64,000 bases of DNA from Gottfriedia solisilvae (lineage in GTDB: Bacteria > Bacillota > Bacilli > Bacillales > Bacillaceae_G), in NCBI RefSeq assembly GCF_002128405.1, contig NZ_NETJ01000002.1, forward strand, positions 1 to 64,000, given 5' to 3'. Position 1 is the first letter of the stretch. The number at the start of each line of letters is the position of its first letter. Position numbers and translations under genes: made by a program. Positions 30,553 through 41,331 of the stretch are shown here, one piece after another. Below the pieces are notes generated by a model. That model had not been told where the DNA came from, searched no databases, and saw only the letters and a program-made list of their open reading frames with translations.

Positions 30553-31851
30553 ATGAGTCATGAACCTCTTGCATATCGGATGAGACCAAGGACAATTGAT
30601 GAGTTAATTGGTCAGGAACAAATAATTGGTAAAGAATCAGCTTTATATCGACTAATTCAAAATGGACGAGTTCCTTCAATGCTTATACATGGAGAACCGG
30701 GAATCGGTAAAACATCTTTTGCATATGCAATTGCTGGTACTGTAGATAAAAGATTTGTTACGGTTAATGCAACAACATCAGGTAAGAAAGAGCTAGAAGA
30801 TATTGTGCATGAAGCAAAAATGTTTGGTGAAATTATTTTATTTGCAGATGAAATTCATCGTTGGTCAAAATTACAACAAGATTATTTACTGTCTTATGTT
30901 GAAAGTGGATTTATCACATTAATAGGAGCAACAACAGAAAATCCATATCATGATGTAAACAGTGCGATACGAAGCCGTTGTAATCATATTTTAAAATTAG
31001 ATCCACTTCTACCAAAGCATATTTATAAATTGCTAGATCGTGCACTACAAGACGAGGATAGGGGATTAGGCAATTTACAAATCCAAATATCAGAAGAACA
31101 AATTTTGAAAATTGCACATGGTGTAAATGGAGATGCAAGATCATCTTTAAATATATTAGAATCTATTGTTTTTGGTTCTCCAAAGGAATCGGATGGAACA
31201 ATTATTGTTCAAGATGAAATCATTGAGGAATTTTTAAGATCAAAAGGATTTAATCATGATAAAAATGGTGATTTTCACTATGATACATTATCTGGGTTTC
31301 AAAAAAGTATTCGCGGTAGTGATGTAAATGCGGCTCTTTATTATTTAGCAAGATTAATTGAAGCCGGAGATTTGACGAGTATTTGTAGAAGATTAACGGT
31401 TATTGCATATGAAGATATTGGATTAGCTGGTGACCCTTGGAAAGTTGTGTTAGCCTGTGAGGCAGCAAAACAAGTCGGTTTTCCGGAGGCTAGAATTATT
31501 CTATCAAACACTGTTATTGAACTCTGTCTTTCGTCTAAATCCAATTCAAGTGTGTTGGCTATAGATCGGGCATTAGGTGATGTAAGAAGTGGTTTGCATG
31601 ATGATATCCCTGCTCATTTAAAGGATAGCCATTATGCAGGAGCGAAAGACATGGGACACGGTATTGGTTATGTTTATCCGCATGACCACCCTTTAGGAAA
31701 CTTTGGCGGTTGGGTAAACCAGCAATATTTACCGGACAGATTAGTTAACCAAGTTTACTATAAGCCAAAGGAAGCTGGAAATGAAAAGCGGTATGGTGCA
31801 ATCTTTGAGAAGCTTGAACAATTTAAAAAGGTACAAAAAAAGGAGAAATAG
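30553..31851 (+). CDS. rarA: Replication-associated recombination protein RarA (MgsA)
   Basis: A 432-residue AAA+ ATPase of the RarA/WRNIP1/Mgs1 family that acts at stalled forks. Walker A GEPGIGKT (about residues 47-54), Walker B FADEIHRW and sensor 1 GATTENP are visible. The C-terminal tetramerisation region contains SIRGSDVNAALYYLARLIEAGD, VAYEDIGLA-like IAYEDIGLAGDPWKV and GGWVNQQYLPD. AGGAGGGCG precedes the ATG. It corresponds to B. subtilis yrvN. Its stop codon lies inside the 5' arm of the terminator. Confidence 0.95.
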   Translation: MSHEPLAYRMRPRTIDELIGQEQIIGKESALYRLIQNGRVPSMLIHGEPGIGKTSFAYAIAGTVDKRFVTVNATTSGKKELEDIVHEAKMFGEIILFADEIHRWSKLQQDYLLSYVESGFITLIGATTENPYHDVNSAIRSRCNHILKLDPLLPKHIYKLLDRALQDEDRGLGNLQIQISEEQILKIAHGVNGDARSSLNILESIVFGSPKESDGTIIVQDEIIEEFLRSKGFNHDKNGDFHYDTLSGFQKSIRGSDVNAALYYLARLIEAGDLTSICRRLTVIAYEDIGLAGDPWKVVLACEAAKQVGFPEARIILSNTVIELCLSSKSNSSVLAIDRALGDVRSGLHDDIPAHLKDSHYAGAKDMGHGIGYVYPHDHPLGNFGGWVNQQYLPDRLVNQVYYKPKEAGNEKRYGAIFEKLEQFKKVQKKEK

Positions 31852-31880
31852 CATTCGCTAATTTCTCCTTTTATTTTTAA
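31837..31880. terminator. Bidirectional terminator between rarA and the reverse unknown gene
   Basis: Stem AAAAGGAGAAAT-AGC / GCTAATTTCTCCTTTT with an ATTC loop and A/T runs on both sides. It overlaps the last codons of rarA. Confidence 0.85.
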
Positions 31881-33640
31881 GCACTTAAATCATTTTCATA
31901 TATATCGATGATCGGTTGTTCCACTAAATGGTTTGTAAGCATTTGGATTTCAGCCATTAACTGTGTAGTGTTAATAAACGTTGAAGGAATTGATAAAATC
32001 TCATTTTCATCTTTATCATAAAAAACGAGATATTTAACTTTCAGCTGATAAGCCGCATTTTTTCCTTCGTTTTTTCTCCATTTCCTAAGCTCGATAGTCA
32101 TTCTGTAAATTTTATGAAGCTCAATCGTAGTACTTTCATTTGCTTTAATCAGTGTTAATTGTCTTCTTTTTAGAATGACTTTTGCTTCTTTTCTAAGCTT
32201 AATCGTCGCATATACTTTGAAAAGAAAAACGCCCCAAAGTAATGCTAATAGCAAGAAGTAAATCGGATCATTGTTAGAAAATGATGTCCACGTACGAACA
32301 GCAGTAATAAATCCGAGTACAAAAGTACCGTAGTGCCAATTAGGTTTGGACTCTAAAATTACTTCCGAATCATGTTTTGCATAGTCATCCTTATTAAATT
32401 GTTCAAGTTGTTGAATATGTTCAACTTCTGTTAATTGATTCCAGCTAGTAAATGTAGTGATTGTGTCTTCAAACATTTTTGGACTAGGGATTTGTTCAGT
32501 TAAGAATGCACCAACATATCCAGCCATCCAGCCCTTTTCAGCCCAATCATCACGGTGGCTTTTAAACTTAACAAGATAATAAGTAACCTCTTGTCCATAA
32601 TAATTAGTTGTGTCATGTCGTTTCACTACTTCAATTTCATCTGGAACTACACCGAATTCATCATGATCAACTAAATAATGGAAAAAACGATTTTTCACAA
32701 AGCTATGTTGTATTTCTTCATTAATCTTATAAAAGTGTTCTTTTGAACTTTCGCTTAACCTAGTGTAGAACCAGACACACGCCTCAATATTGTAAGCACA
32801 AGATTCAATTATTTCACGAGATACATTGTACCCTCGTTCAAGTAATGAAATAACGGCATCAACTTTTAAATATGCATCTTTAAATTGCAGTGCTTCAAGT
32901 AAAAATGCTTGCATCTCATCATCAAAAAAGTATTGCATTAACTGTAAATAGATACCCATTTCTGAGCGAATCATTGTATATGATTCTTTCCATGCCTGAT
33001 AAACGAATTGCAGACTATAATCCTTGTCATATGATAAATACGCTACTCTTTTACTTTGATAATTTCGTTTTATCTGTTCTATAATTAGGTTCTTTTCATC
33101 ACTTGTTAACGACAATTCTACTCCACTATTTCTTAAACATAAAAGCATCATATGGAATATTGAGTCGTTGAGGTTTTCGTCTTTAAGTAGTGGTATGAAT
33201 TTTTTTACTAGTTTTGGAGCCCACTCTGTTTCCTCAAAGATATATGCTACATCTATTCCTAATTCATATTGTTTTGAATATTTTTCAATTATACGAATGT
33301 ATGCATCTCTTGCCACGTCTGTTTTGATCGTAATTAATAAATAGAGCGCCTGGAGTTTTGCACGTTCACTATAACGTTCAAAGTTTTTTTCTATTGGCTT
33401 AACTAATTCTGAATGAGGGTATTCTGAACAGAAACCAACTAAATGATAGCTTCCATCATCCCAATCTTCTAATGAATTTGGAAAGCTCTTACCTGCTGCT
33501 TCTAATAGATAAATTAATGAATCCAGATAAACATCTTTATGAAGAGACTTTCTAAGTTGGTCAATTCCTTTTGCTCTATTGTAAAGATCTGTTGATGATA
33601 GTTTTTTAACAATTTGTTTAAATTTAGTTTGTATGGCCAA
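31877..33640 (-). CDS. Large helical-repeat membrane protein, function unknown
   Basis: A 587-residue protein I cannot assign. Residues about 1-330 are rich in amphipathic helices and look like a HEAT-type solenoid (YNRAKGIDQLRKSLHKDVYLDSLIYLLEAAG; KVDAVISLLERGY). A Trp/Tyr-rich middle part (VTYYLVKFKSHRDDWAEKGWMAGYVGAFL) precedes two membrane segments (about 436-452 and 460-480). A C-terminal cytoplasmic domain of about 105 residues (KVILKRRQLTLIKAN ... YLVFYDKDENEILSIP) has the strand-rich look of a PH-like fold. It starts at TTG behind GAGGAGG and is monocistronic, converging on rarA. Confidence 0.8.
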   Translation of the reverse strand: MAIQTKFKQIVKKLSSTDLYNRAKGIDQLRKSLHKDVYLDSLIYLLEAAGKSFPNSLEDWDDGSYHLVGFCSEYPHSELVKPIEKNFERYSERAKLQALYLLITIKTDVARDAYIRIIEKYSKQYELGIDVAYIFEETEWAPKLVKKFIPLLKDENLNDSIFHMMLLCLRNSGVELSLTSDEKNLIIEQIKRNYQSKRVAYLSYDKDYSLQFVYQAWKESYTMIRSEMGIYLQLMQYFFDDEMQAFLLEALQFKDAYLKVDAVISLLERGYNVSREIIESCAYNIEACVWFYTRLSESSKEHFYKINEEIQHSFVKNRFFHYLVDHDEFGVVPDEIEVVKRHDTTNYYGQEVTYYLVKFKSHRDDWAEKGWMAGYVGAFLTEQIPSPKMFEDTITTFTSWNQLTEVEHIQQLEQFNKDDYAKHDSEVILESKPNWHYGTFVLGFITAVRTWTSFSNNDPIYFLLLALLWGVFLFKVYATIKLRKEAKVILKRRQLTLIKANESTTIELHKIYRMTIELRKWRKNEGKNAAYQLKVKYLVFYDKDENEILSIPSTFINTTQLMAEIQMLTNHLVEQPIIDIYENDLSA

Positions 33641-33954
33641 CTTAATACCTCCTCTAGCTGCCTTTCAATACAAATATAACATAAGTGGAAGGCCGGGATA
33701 TAGAGTAACGAATAGTATGATAGTACAGTAATTTTGCAAACCCTTATGGGACTCTTACCTTATTTTTTGTCATAATTGGATATATTTAACAAATTGTTTT
33801 GATAATTTTTTTTTACGCTCTTATAATAATAGAAACAAGCAGTCTATATGGAAAAAATCGTTCTCGTTTAATCCTAATGTCTCTTTCGTCGACGTTCATT
33901 TTCGAAGGATATTAGGAATTCTTTTTGCATTTAAACTTTATGAGGAGGATGAAA
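33641..33954 (+). promoter_or_regulatory. Intergenic region with promoter and structured leader
   Basis: The 314 bases hold a strong forward promoter (TTGATA at 33799-33804, 17 bases, TATAAT at 33822-33827). The leader of about 120 bases contains a long hairpin at 33870-33919: CCTAAT...ATTAGG outside, CTTTCG...CGAAGG inside. CTTTTTG and then the GAGGAGG of the next gene follow. The left half, upstream of the reverse gene, shows nothing else. Confidence 0.6.
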
Positions 33955-34287
33955 ATGGTCCAGCTCTATGTGTTGGCACTTGTCATTGGTGGAGTAACCG
34001 GCTTAATTTTTCACATCCTGTTTAACAAAGGGACAATCATGTTACCTGTAAAACGAAAAAAGGGCTTCTTCTTAGGGTTTCTTGCAGATATATTATTTGG
34101 AGCAACAGCTGCTGCATTGTTTGTTTCATTATTTATTCCTGAAAATATGCTGAAAGATATGCGAATGGTGATTGGCTATTGTATTTTAGCAGGTCTCTCA
34201 TCACAGAGCTTTTTATTAAGCAGAGCACTCAATACCGAACGTGAGAGAGTTGCTTCTCTACACAACATATCGAAACAAATTGTGTAA
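33955..34287 (+). CDS. Small membrane protein, possibly DUF4257 family
   Basis: A 110-residue protein with three hydrophobic segments (about residues 2-22, 36-57 and 73-92). They are separated by a basic loop (VKRKKG) and an FIPENMLKDMRM loop, and followed by a charged tail (NTERERVASLHNISKQIV). The resemblance to DUF4257 proteins is from memory and not firm. ATG seven bases after GAGGAGG is chosen over two nearer ATG codons. The long structured leader suggests regulation at the RNA level. Confidence 0.65.
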   Translation: MVQLYVLALVIGGVTGLIFHILFNKGTIMLPVKRKKGFFLGFLADILFGATAAALFVSLFIPENMLKDMRMVIGYCILAGLSSQSFLLSRALNTERERVASLHNISKQIV

Positions 34288-34328
34288 TAACCTTATTATT
34301 TTCTTTAACAGAATTGAAGGAGGAAGAT

Positions 34329-34544
34329 ATGTTGAAGCAAGCTCTCACACCCGAAGAGAAAGCGATTTATCTTGAATTATTACAGGATTTAATCAATGCC
34401 GGTACTGAGTTAGAAATTAAAAGAATTGAAGACGAAATCCTCAAGTTTTTAAGGAAAGCAAGAGAATTGCCAGTTAGTATTGAGGCAAAAGACGAGAAAG
34501 CTGCAGCGGCCCATTATATTCGTGCTGGAATCTTGAAAAATTAA
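34329..34544 (+). CDS. Small acidic helical protein, function unknown
   Basis: A 71-residue soluble protein, almost entirely helical by composition: LTPEEKAIYLELLQDLINAGTELEIKRIEDEILKFLRKARELP, then KDEKAAAAHYIRAGIL. No membrane segment, cysteine or known motif. ATG lies five bases after AAGGAGG; a TTG start five codons earlier would overlap that site. It follows the small membrane protein gene by 41 bases and is probably cotranscribed. Confidence 0.65.
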   Translation: MLKQALTPEEKAIYLELLQDLINAGTELEIKRIEDEILKFLRKARELPVSIEAKDEKAAAAHYIRAGILKN

Positions 34545-34556
34545 ATGAATTAAGAG

Positions 34557-34595
34557 ATAATACACTTTTCCAATTGGATTAGTGTATTTTTTTTT
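34557..34595 (+). terminator. Terminator upstream of cymR
   Basis: Stem AATACACT / AGTGTATT followed by TTTTTTTT; the loop contains CCAATTGG, which can pair with itself. Confidence 0.8.
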
Positions 34596-34707
34596 AGAAA
34601 TGTGAAATTGATTTTTAAATAGTGTACAATAATTGTATAAATAATGTATTAGAGTAGGTTTAAAATAGATTAGATCATTGAAATAAGTTATTGAACGGAG
34701 TGAATAG

Positions 34708-35124
34708 ATGAAAATTTCAACTAAGGGAAGATACGGATTAACAGTAATGATTGAGTTAGCTAAGAGATATTGTGATAAGCCAATTTCTTTAAAAAGTATT
34801 GCAAATGCACAAAATCTATCAGAGCATTATTTAGAGCAAATTATTTCATTGCTACGTAATGCTGGCCTTGTAAAAAGTATTCGAGGAGCATATGGTGGGT
34901 ATATTTTAACCAAGGAGCCAAATGAAATATCGGCAGGCGAAGTCATTTCTGCTTTAGAAGGTTCTTTATCTCCAATTGAAAATATTGAAGATGAAAATCC
35001 AGCACAAAGAGAATTATGGACTCGAGTACAAAAAGCAATCAATGATGTTTTAGATCACACAACTCTAGAAGATTTAGCAAAATTAGAATCAGATGATTTA
35101 AATGGATATATGTTTTATATTTAA
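34708..35124 (+). CDS. cymR: Cysteine metabolism repressor CymR (Rrf2 family)
   Basis: A 138-residue winged-helix Rrf2 regulator. The HTH (SLKSIANAQNLSEHYLEQIISLLRNAGLVKSIRGAYGGYIL, about residues 27-67) is canonical. Unlike IscR, the region after ISALEGSLSPIE has no cysteines (ENIEDENPAQRELW), so it should not carry an iron-sulfur cluster. This is the CymR pattern, in which CysK and O-acetylserine modulate activity. It lies ahead of cysteine desulfurase and mnmA as in B. subtilis. Confidence 0.92.
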   Translation: MKISTKGRYGLTVMIELAKRYCDKPISLKSIANAQNLSEHYLEQIISLLRNAGLVKSIRGAYGGYILTKEPNEISAGEVISALEGSLSPIENIEDENPAQRELWTRVQKAINDVLDHTTLEDLAKLESDDLNGYMFYI

Positions 35125-35178
35125 TAGAATTGCATTCAAAGCTGATTTTGAATGCTTCATCAAGAAAGGATTATGAGA

Positions 35179-37465
<2,287 letters not shown>

Positions 37466-37502
37466 AAAGTTTGTTTAACATTTTGTTTCACAGACAAGGT
37501 AA

Positions 37503-37538
37503 AATGACCCCATCCATATAGGTTGGGGCTATTTTTTT
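37503..37538 (+). terminator. Terminator after mnmA
   Basis: Stem ACCCCATCC / GGTTGGGGC with one internal mismatch and a TATTTTTTTA tail. Confidence 0.8.
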
Positions 37539-37635
37539 ATCGTAGAAGGTCTTTGAAATGTGTCTTACTGTATGATAGTGTTAAATACATATGAGGTTTA
37601 AAATAATTGAAAGAAAAATACATAGAGGTGTTACA

Positions 37636-38292
37636 ATGACAAATTTTGAACGTGGTGTGTCTGCTTTACAGGAAGGTAATCTGGAAGAAGCAGCTAATTA
37701 TTTGACGAAGGAAATTGAAGAAAATCCAACTAATTCATTAGCATATGTAAACTTTGGCCAGCTATTACTGACGATGGGTGATGTTGAACGGGCTTGTCGT
37801 TTTTTTGAAAAAGCACTAGAAATAGATCCGGAATTAGCTGCAGCACATTACGCTGTAGGTACAGTTTATTTTGAAGATGGCAAATTTGAGCTAGCAAAGA
37901 ATCATTTTCAACATTGCGTAAAACTTGGAATGGATGATAGCGATGTGTTTTTTATGATCGGCCTTTGCTGTGTAAATAATGGAGAAGACCGATTTGCACT
38001 TCCATTTTTCCAACGAGCAATCGAATTAGATGAGTCAGATCTTGATGCATTATTTCAATATGGATTATGTCTAGCAAAATTAGAGATGTTAGAAGAAGCT
38101 AAGCAAAGCTTAGAAAAAGTATTAACTCTAGACGAGAGTCATTCAGATGCACATTACAATTTAGGGATTATTGATATGTTTAATGATGATGTAGAAGGTG
38201 CGAAAGTACATTTTGAGAAGGCAATAGAGCACCAACATGATCATATGCTGGCAATGCATGCCTTAAAGGTAATAGAAAATAAAGAGTCATAA
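37636..38292 (+). CDS. TPR-repeat protein, YrrB-like
   Basis: A 218-residue protein made almost wholly of tetratricopeptide repeats, about six tandem 34-residue units (NSLAYVNFGQLLLTMGDVERACRFFEKALEIDP; AAAHYAVGTVYFEDGKFELAKNHFQHCVKL; and so on). It should be a soluble protein-protein interaction scaffold. The partner is unknown. It lies between mnmA and recD2, like B. subtilis yrrB. ATG follows AGAGGTG; an in-frame upstream ATG lacks a ribosome site. Confidence 0.88.
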   Translation: MTNFERGVSALQEGNLEEAANYLTKEIEENPTNSLAYVNFGQLLLTMGDVERACRFFEKALEIDPELAAAHYAVGTVYFEDGKFELAKNHFQHCVKLGMDDSDVFFMIGLCCVNNGEDRFALPFFQRAIELDESDLDALFQYGLCLAKLEMLEEAKQSLEKVLTLDESHSDAHYNLGIIDMFNDDVEGAKVHFEKAIEHQHDHMLAMHALKVIENKES

Positions 38293-38330
38293 AATATGAT
38301 GAACAAGTTAGGTCGGGAGGTGGAGCCCTA

Positions 38331-40688
38331 GTGCAGACACAAAATGAGATGGAATTGTTTGTAGATGAAACACCGTATATTAAAGGTAATGTAACAACAG
38401 TTATCTTTTATAATGCTGAAAATTTTTATACTGTTGCAAAAGTAAAAGTCGTTGATACAAATTTATCGAACTGTGAGCAGGAAATTACAATTACAGGAAA
38501 CATTCCTCGAATGAATGAAGATGAGTCCTATACATTTAAGGGGATTTTAAAAGATCACCCTAGATATGGTAAACAATTTCAAATCTCATCTTTTGCTAAA
38601 GAGCTTCCATCAACTAAAAAAGGTGTTATTCAATATTTATCCTCAGATTTGTTTAAAGGTATCGGAAAAAGAACAGCTGAAAAAATCGTCGAGCATTTAG
38701 GTGAAGGTGCTATTAATAAAATATTAGATAATCCAGATAGCCTGGAATCTGTGCCACAACTACCTAAAGCGAAAGCAAAAGATATATATGATACGATTTT
38801 ATCCCACCAAGGCTTAGAGAAAGTTATGAGCTTTCTAAGCGGTTATGGAATCGGAACTGCTTTATCAATCAAAATATATAAAACATATAATGAGTCGACA
38901 TTAGAAGTAATTCGAACAAACCCGTTTAAACTGATTGAAGATGTTGATGGCATCGGCTTTGGAAGAGCTGATGAAATTGGTCGTGCGATCGGAATCACTG
39001 GCAATCATCCTGACCGAATTCGAGCAGGGTGCGTATATGTGTTAGAGCATTTATCGATGCAGGATGGACATGTCTATATTACACAAGATCAATTTATAGA
39101 CGAAACAAGACTGTTATTAATGAAGCAAGACCCAGAGCTTGTGGAAGCTGTCGACATTTCTCGGGAAATGAATCGATTAGTGGCAGATGGAAAACTTGTA
39201 TTAGAGGATGACAGAATTTATTTAGCGGCATTATTTTATGCGGAAAAAGGTATCGTTAAAGCGATTCAAAAGCTTTTGAGTGAAGCACCTGATTTAGGTG
39301 AAATGACTGATAGTCGATTTAAAAAAGAATTAGAAACGCTAGAAGCAACTATGAATGTAAGATATGCTCCTTCTCAAGCAGAAGCAATAAAGAAGGCTGT
39401 TGAATCACCAATGATGGTATTAACAGGTGGTCCAGGTACTGGTAAAACGACGGTCATAAAAGGAATTGTCAATTTATTTTCAACAATCCATGATTTATCT
39501 CTTGATCAACATGCTTATCCAAAGGATGTACCTTTTCCTTATTTACTAGCAGCACCAACTGGAAGGGCTGCAAAACGTATGAGCGAAGCAACCGGTTTAC
39601 CAGCGGTGACGATTCACCGTTTATTAGGTTGGACTAGAGAAGGGGAATTTAGCCATCATGAGGATAATCCACTAAATGGAAAACTACTGATTATTGATGA
39701 GTTTTCGATGGTTGATGTTTGGTTAGGGAATCAATTACTGAAAAGTATCCCTCAAGGGTGCCAGGTTATCTTTGTAGGTGATGAAGATCAGCTACCATCA
39801 GTTGGGCCAGGACAAGTGTTAAAAGACTTATTAAATTCTGGAACGGTACCAACGATAAGATTAAAGGACATTTATCGTCAATCTGAAGATTCCTCGATTA
39901 TTACAATGGCACATTATATTAAAGATGGAAAAATTTCAGAGGATTTATTTCAACAAAAAAAAGACCGTTCTTTTATTGGGTGTTCAAGCGGGCAAGTTGT
40001 AGAAGTTGTTAAAAAAGTATGCGAAAACGCCAATAAAAAAGGTTTCCCTGTTAGAGATATCCAAGTGTTAGCACCAATGTACCGAGGCCCAGCTGGAATC
40101 GATGCATTAAATCAAGGATTACAGGAAGTATTTAACCCAAAACGAGATAAGCAACGTGAAATGAAATTTGGCGATACAACTTTTAGAACAGGTGATAAAG
40201 TTCTCCAATTAGTCAATGTTCCTGAAAATAATGTTTTTAATGGTGACATGGGAGAAATCGTAAATATCTTCTTTGCAAAAGAAAATGTTGAACAACAAGA
40301 CATAATCATCGTGTCCTTTGATGGAAATGAAGTTACTTACACCAGACCTGATTTTACGCAGCTTACATTGGCTTATTGTTGTTCTATTCATAAATCACAG
40401 GGTAGTGAATTTGATATTATTGTGCTACCAATCGTAAAAAGTTATTATCGAATGCTTCGCAGAAATTTAATCTACACTGCAGTAACAAGAAGTAAAAAAT
40501 TTCTTATTTTATGTGGTGAACAAGATGCCTTTATTCAAGGAATTGGTCGGACAGACGATGGACAACGCCAAACAACTCTTTGTATGAAATTAAAAGGTAT
40601 TGAAAATGAAGAGATTTCATTAGATGAAGATTTACCTTTTCAGCTATCTGATGAATTACCAAATCTTTCTCCTTATGATTTTATGTAA
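38331..40688 (+). CDS. recD2: RecD2-type ATP-dependent DNA helicase
   Basis: A 785-residue superfamily 1B 5'-3' helicase lacking RecBC partners, as in Bacillus YrrC. An N-terminal OB-like part and helix-hairpin-helix motifs (LFKGIGKRTAEKIVEHLG; DGIGFGRADEIGRAIG) precede the motor. Motor motifs: Walker A GGPGTGKTT (about residue 364), AAPTGRAAKRMSE, IIDEFSMVD, GDEDQLPSVGPG, and near the end LAYCCSIHKSQGSEFD and TAVTRSKK. It starts at GTG behind GGGAGGTGG. It works in replication fork maintenance and mismatch tolerance in Firmicutes. Confidence 0.95.
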   Translation: MQTQNEMELFVDETPYIKGNVTTVIFYNAENFYTVAKVKVVDTNLSNCEQEITITGNIPRMNEDESYTFKGILKDHPRYGKQFQISSFAKELPSTKKGVIQYLSSDLFKGIGKRTAEKIVEHLGEGAINKILDNPDSLESVPQLPKAKAKDIYDTILSHQGLEKVMSFLSGYGIGTALSIKIYKTYNESTLEVIRTNPFKLIEDVDGIGFGRADEIGRAIGITGNHPDRIRAGCVYVLEHLSMQDGHVYITQDQFIDETRLLLMKQDPELVEAVDISREMNRLVADGKLVLEDDRIYLAALFYAEKGIVKAIQKLLSEAPDLGEMTDSRFKKELETLEATMNVRYAPSQAEAIKKAVESPMMVLTGGPGTGKTTVIKGIVNLFSTIHDLSLDQHAYPKDVPFPYLLAAPTGRAAKRMSEATGLPAVTIHRLLGWTREGEFSHHEDNPLNGKLLIIDEFSMVDVWLGNQLLKSIPQGCQVIFVGDEDQLPSVGPGQVLKDLLNSGTVPTIRLKDIYRQSEDSSIITMAHYIKDGKISEDLFQQKKDRSFIGCSSGQVVEVVKKVCENANKKGFPVRDIQVLAPMYRGPAGIDALNQGLQEVFNPKRDKQREMKFGDTTFRTGDKVLQLVNVPENNVFNGDMGEIVNIFFAKENVEQQDIIIVSFDGNEVTYTRPDFTQLTLAYCCSIHKSQGSEFDIIVLPIVKSYYRMLRRNLIYTAVTRSKKFLILCGEQDAFIQGIGRTDDGQRQTTLCMKLKGIENEEISLDEDLPFQLSDELPNLSPYDFM

Positions 40689-40801
40689 TTGACCAATAAT
40701 ACTTAGTGCAAGACGATTCCTGTAATTTACGTATATTTCCCTTTTTATTTGGCCACAATGCTTAGAAAGATTGCCTTTTTTAGGCTAAGGGAGCGAGCGT
40801 T

Positions 40802-40990
40802 GTGATTTGTCCAAATTGTCAAAGTAAAGACTTGGGTAAAATTGGTGTAAATCAATATTATTGCTGGGGATGCTATATAGAACTTTCAATTAATAAAGGC
40901 ATGATTTACACTCACCAAGTTGAAGAGGATGGTACGTTAAGTTCGTTAGATGACTTATTCGACGAAGAGGATCGAAAACTTAGTATGTAG
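40802..40990 (+). CDS. Small zinc-ribbon protein
   Basis: A 62-residue protein opening with a zinc ribbon: CPNCQSKDLGKIGVNQYYCWGCY, two CxxC pairs 15 residues apart. An acidic tail follows (DDLFDEEDRKLS). It starts at GTG with GGGAG eight bases upstream. No function is known to me. With the 44-residue gene behind it, it resembles the small yrzR/yrzQ-like genes after recD2 in Bacillus, but I cannot confirm identity. Confidence 0.75.
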   Translation: MICPNCQSKDLGKIGVNQYYCWGCYIELSINKGMIYTHQVEEDGTLSSLDDLFDEEDRKLSM

Positions 40991-41002
40991 GAGTGATTAG
41001 AA

Positions 41003-41137
41003 ATGGGTAGAAAGAGCTCTTTATTAGGTTTAGGTTTAGGTGCAGGTGCACTTGCGATGAAACTAATGTACGATAACAAATGGTATTCTCAAAAAAGCAT
41101 TAAAAAAATGAGAAAGTCTTTAAAAAAGATGCTTTAA
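41003..41137 (+). CDS. 44-residue basic protein, DUF3918-like
   Basis: A very short gene, ATG behind AGGAGTG, with a Gly/Leu-rich hydrophobic start (SSLLGLGLGAGALAMKLM, about residues 5-22) and a highly basic C-terminus (SIKKMRKSLKKML). It may be a membrane-associated micropeptide. The pattern resembles DUF3918, from memory. It is 12 bases after the zinc-ribbon gene and is followed by a clear terminator, so the two form one unit. Confidence 0.65.
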   Translation: MGRKSSLLGLGLGAGALAMKLMYDNKWYSQKSIKKMRKSLKKML

Positions 41138-41152
41138 TGTAAGAATGTACGT

Positions 41153-41184
41153 AGCACATGTCTAAGTGGGACATGTGCTTTTTT
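41153..41184 (+). terminator. Terminator after the small-protein pair
   Basis: A perfect 10-bp stem AGCACATGTC / GACATGTGCT with a TAAGTGG loop and TTTTTG tail. Confidence 0.9.
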
Positions 41185-41300
41185 GTTTCTTAGAAGTTTG
41201 CATATTCTTTTGGTACAGTAGTGAAAAAAGAATTTTTAACTGTCGTTTATTAATACGATTAAAAATCAAAACTAACAATTACATAATTTATCTAAAAAAT

Positions 41301-41325
41301 CTCCATACTAATTCCAGTATGGAGG
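41301..41325 (+). promoter_or_regulatory. Hairpin burying the ribosome binding site of the AI-2E-family gene
   Basis: CTCCATACT (41301-41309) pairs perfectly with AGTATGGAG (41316-41324) around a six-base loop. The Shine-Dalgarno GGAGG lies in the 3' arm, six bases before the ATG. Translation should need this hairpin to open. Confidence 0.65.
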
Positions 41326-41331
41326 TTTGAT

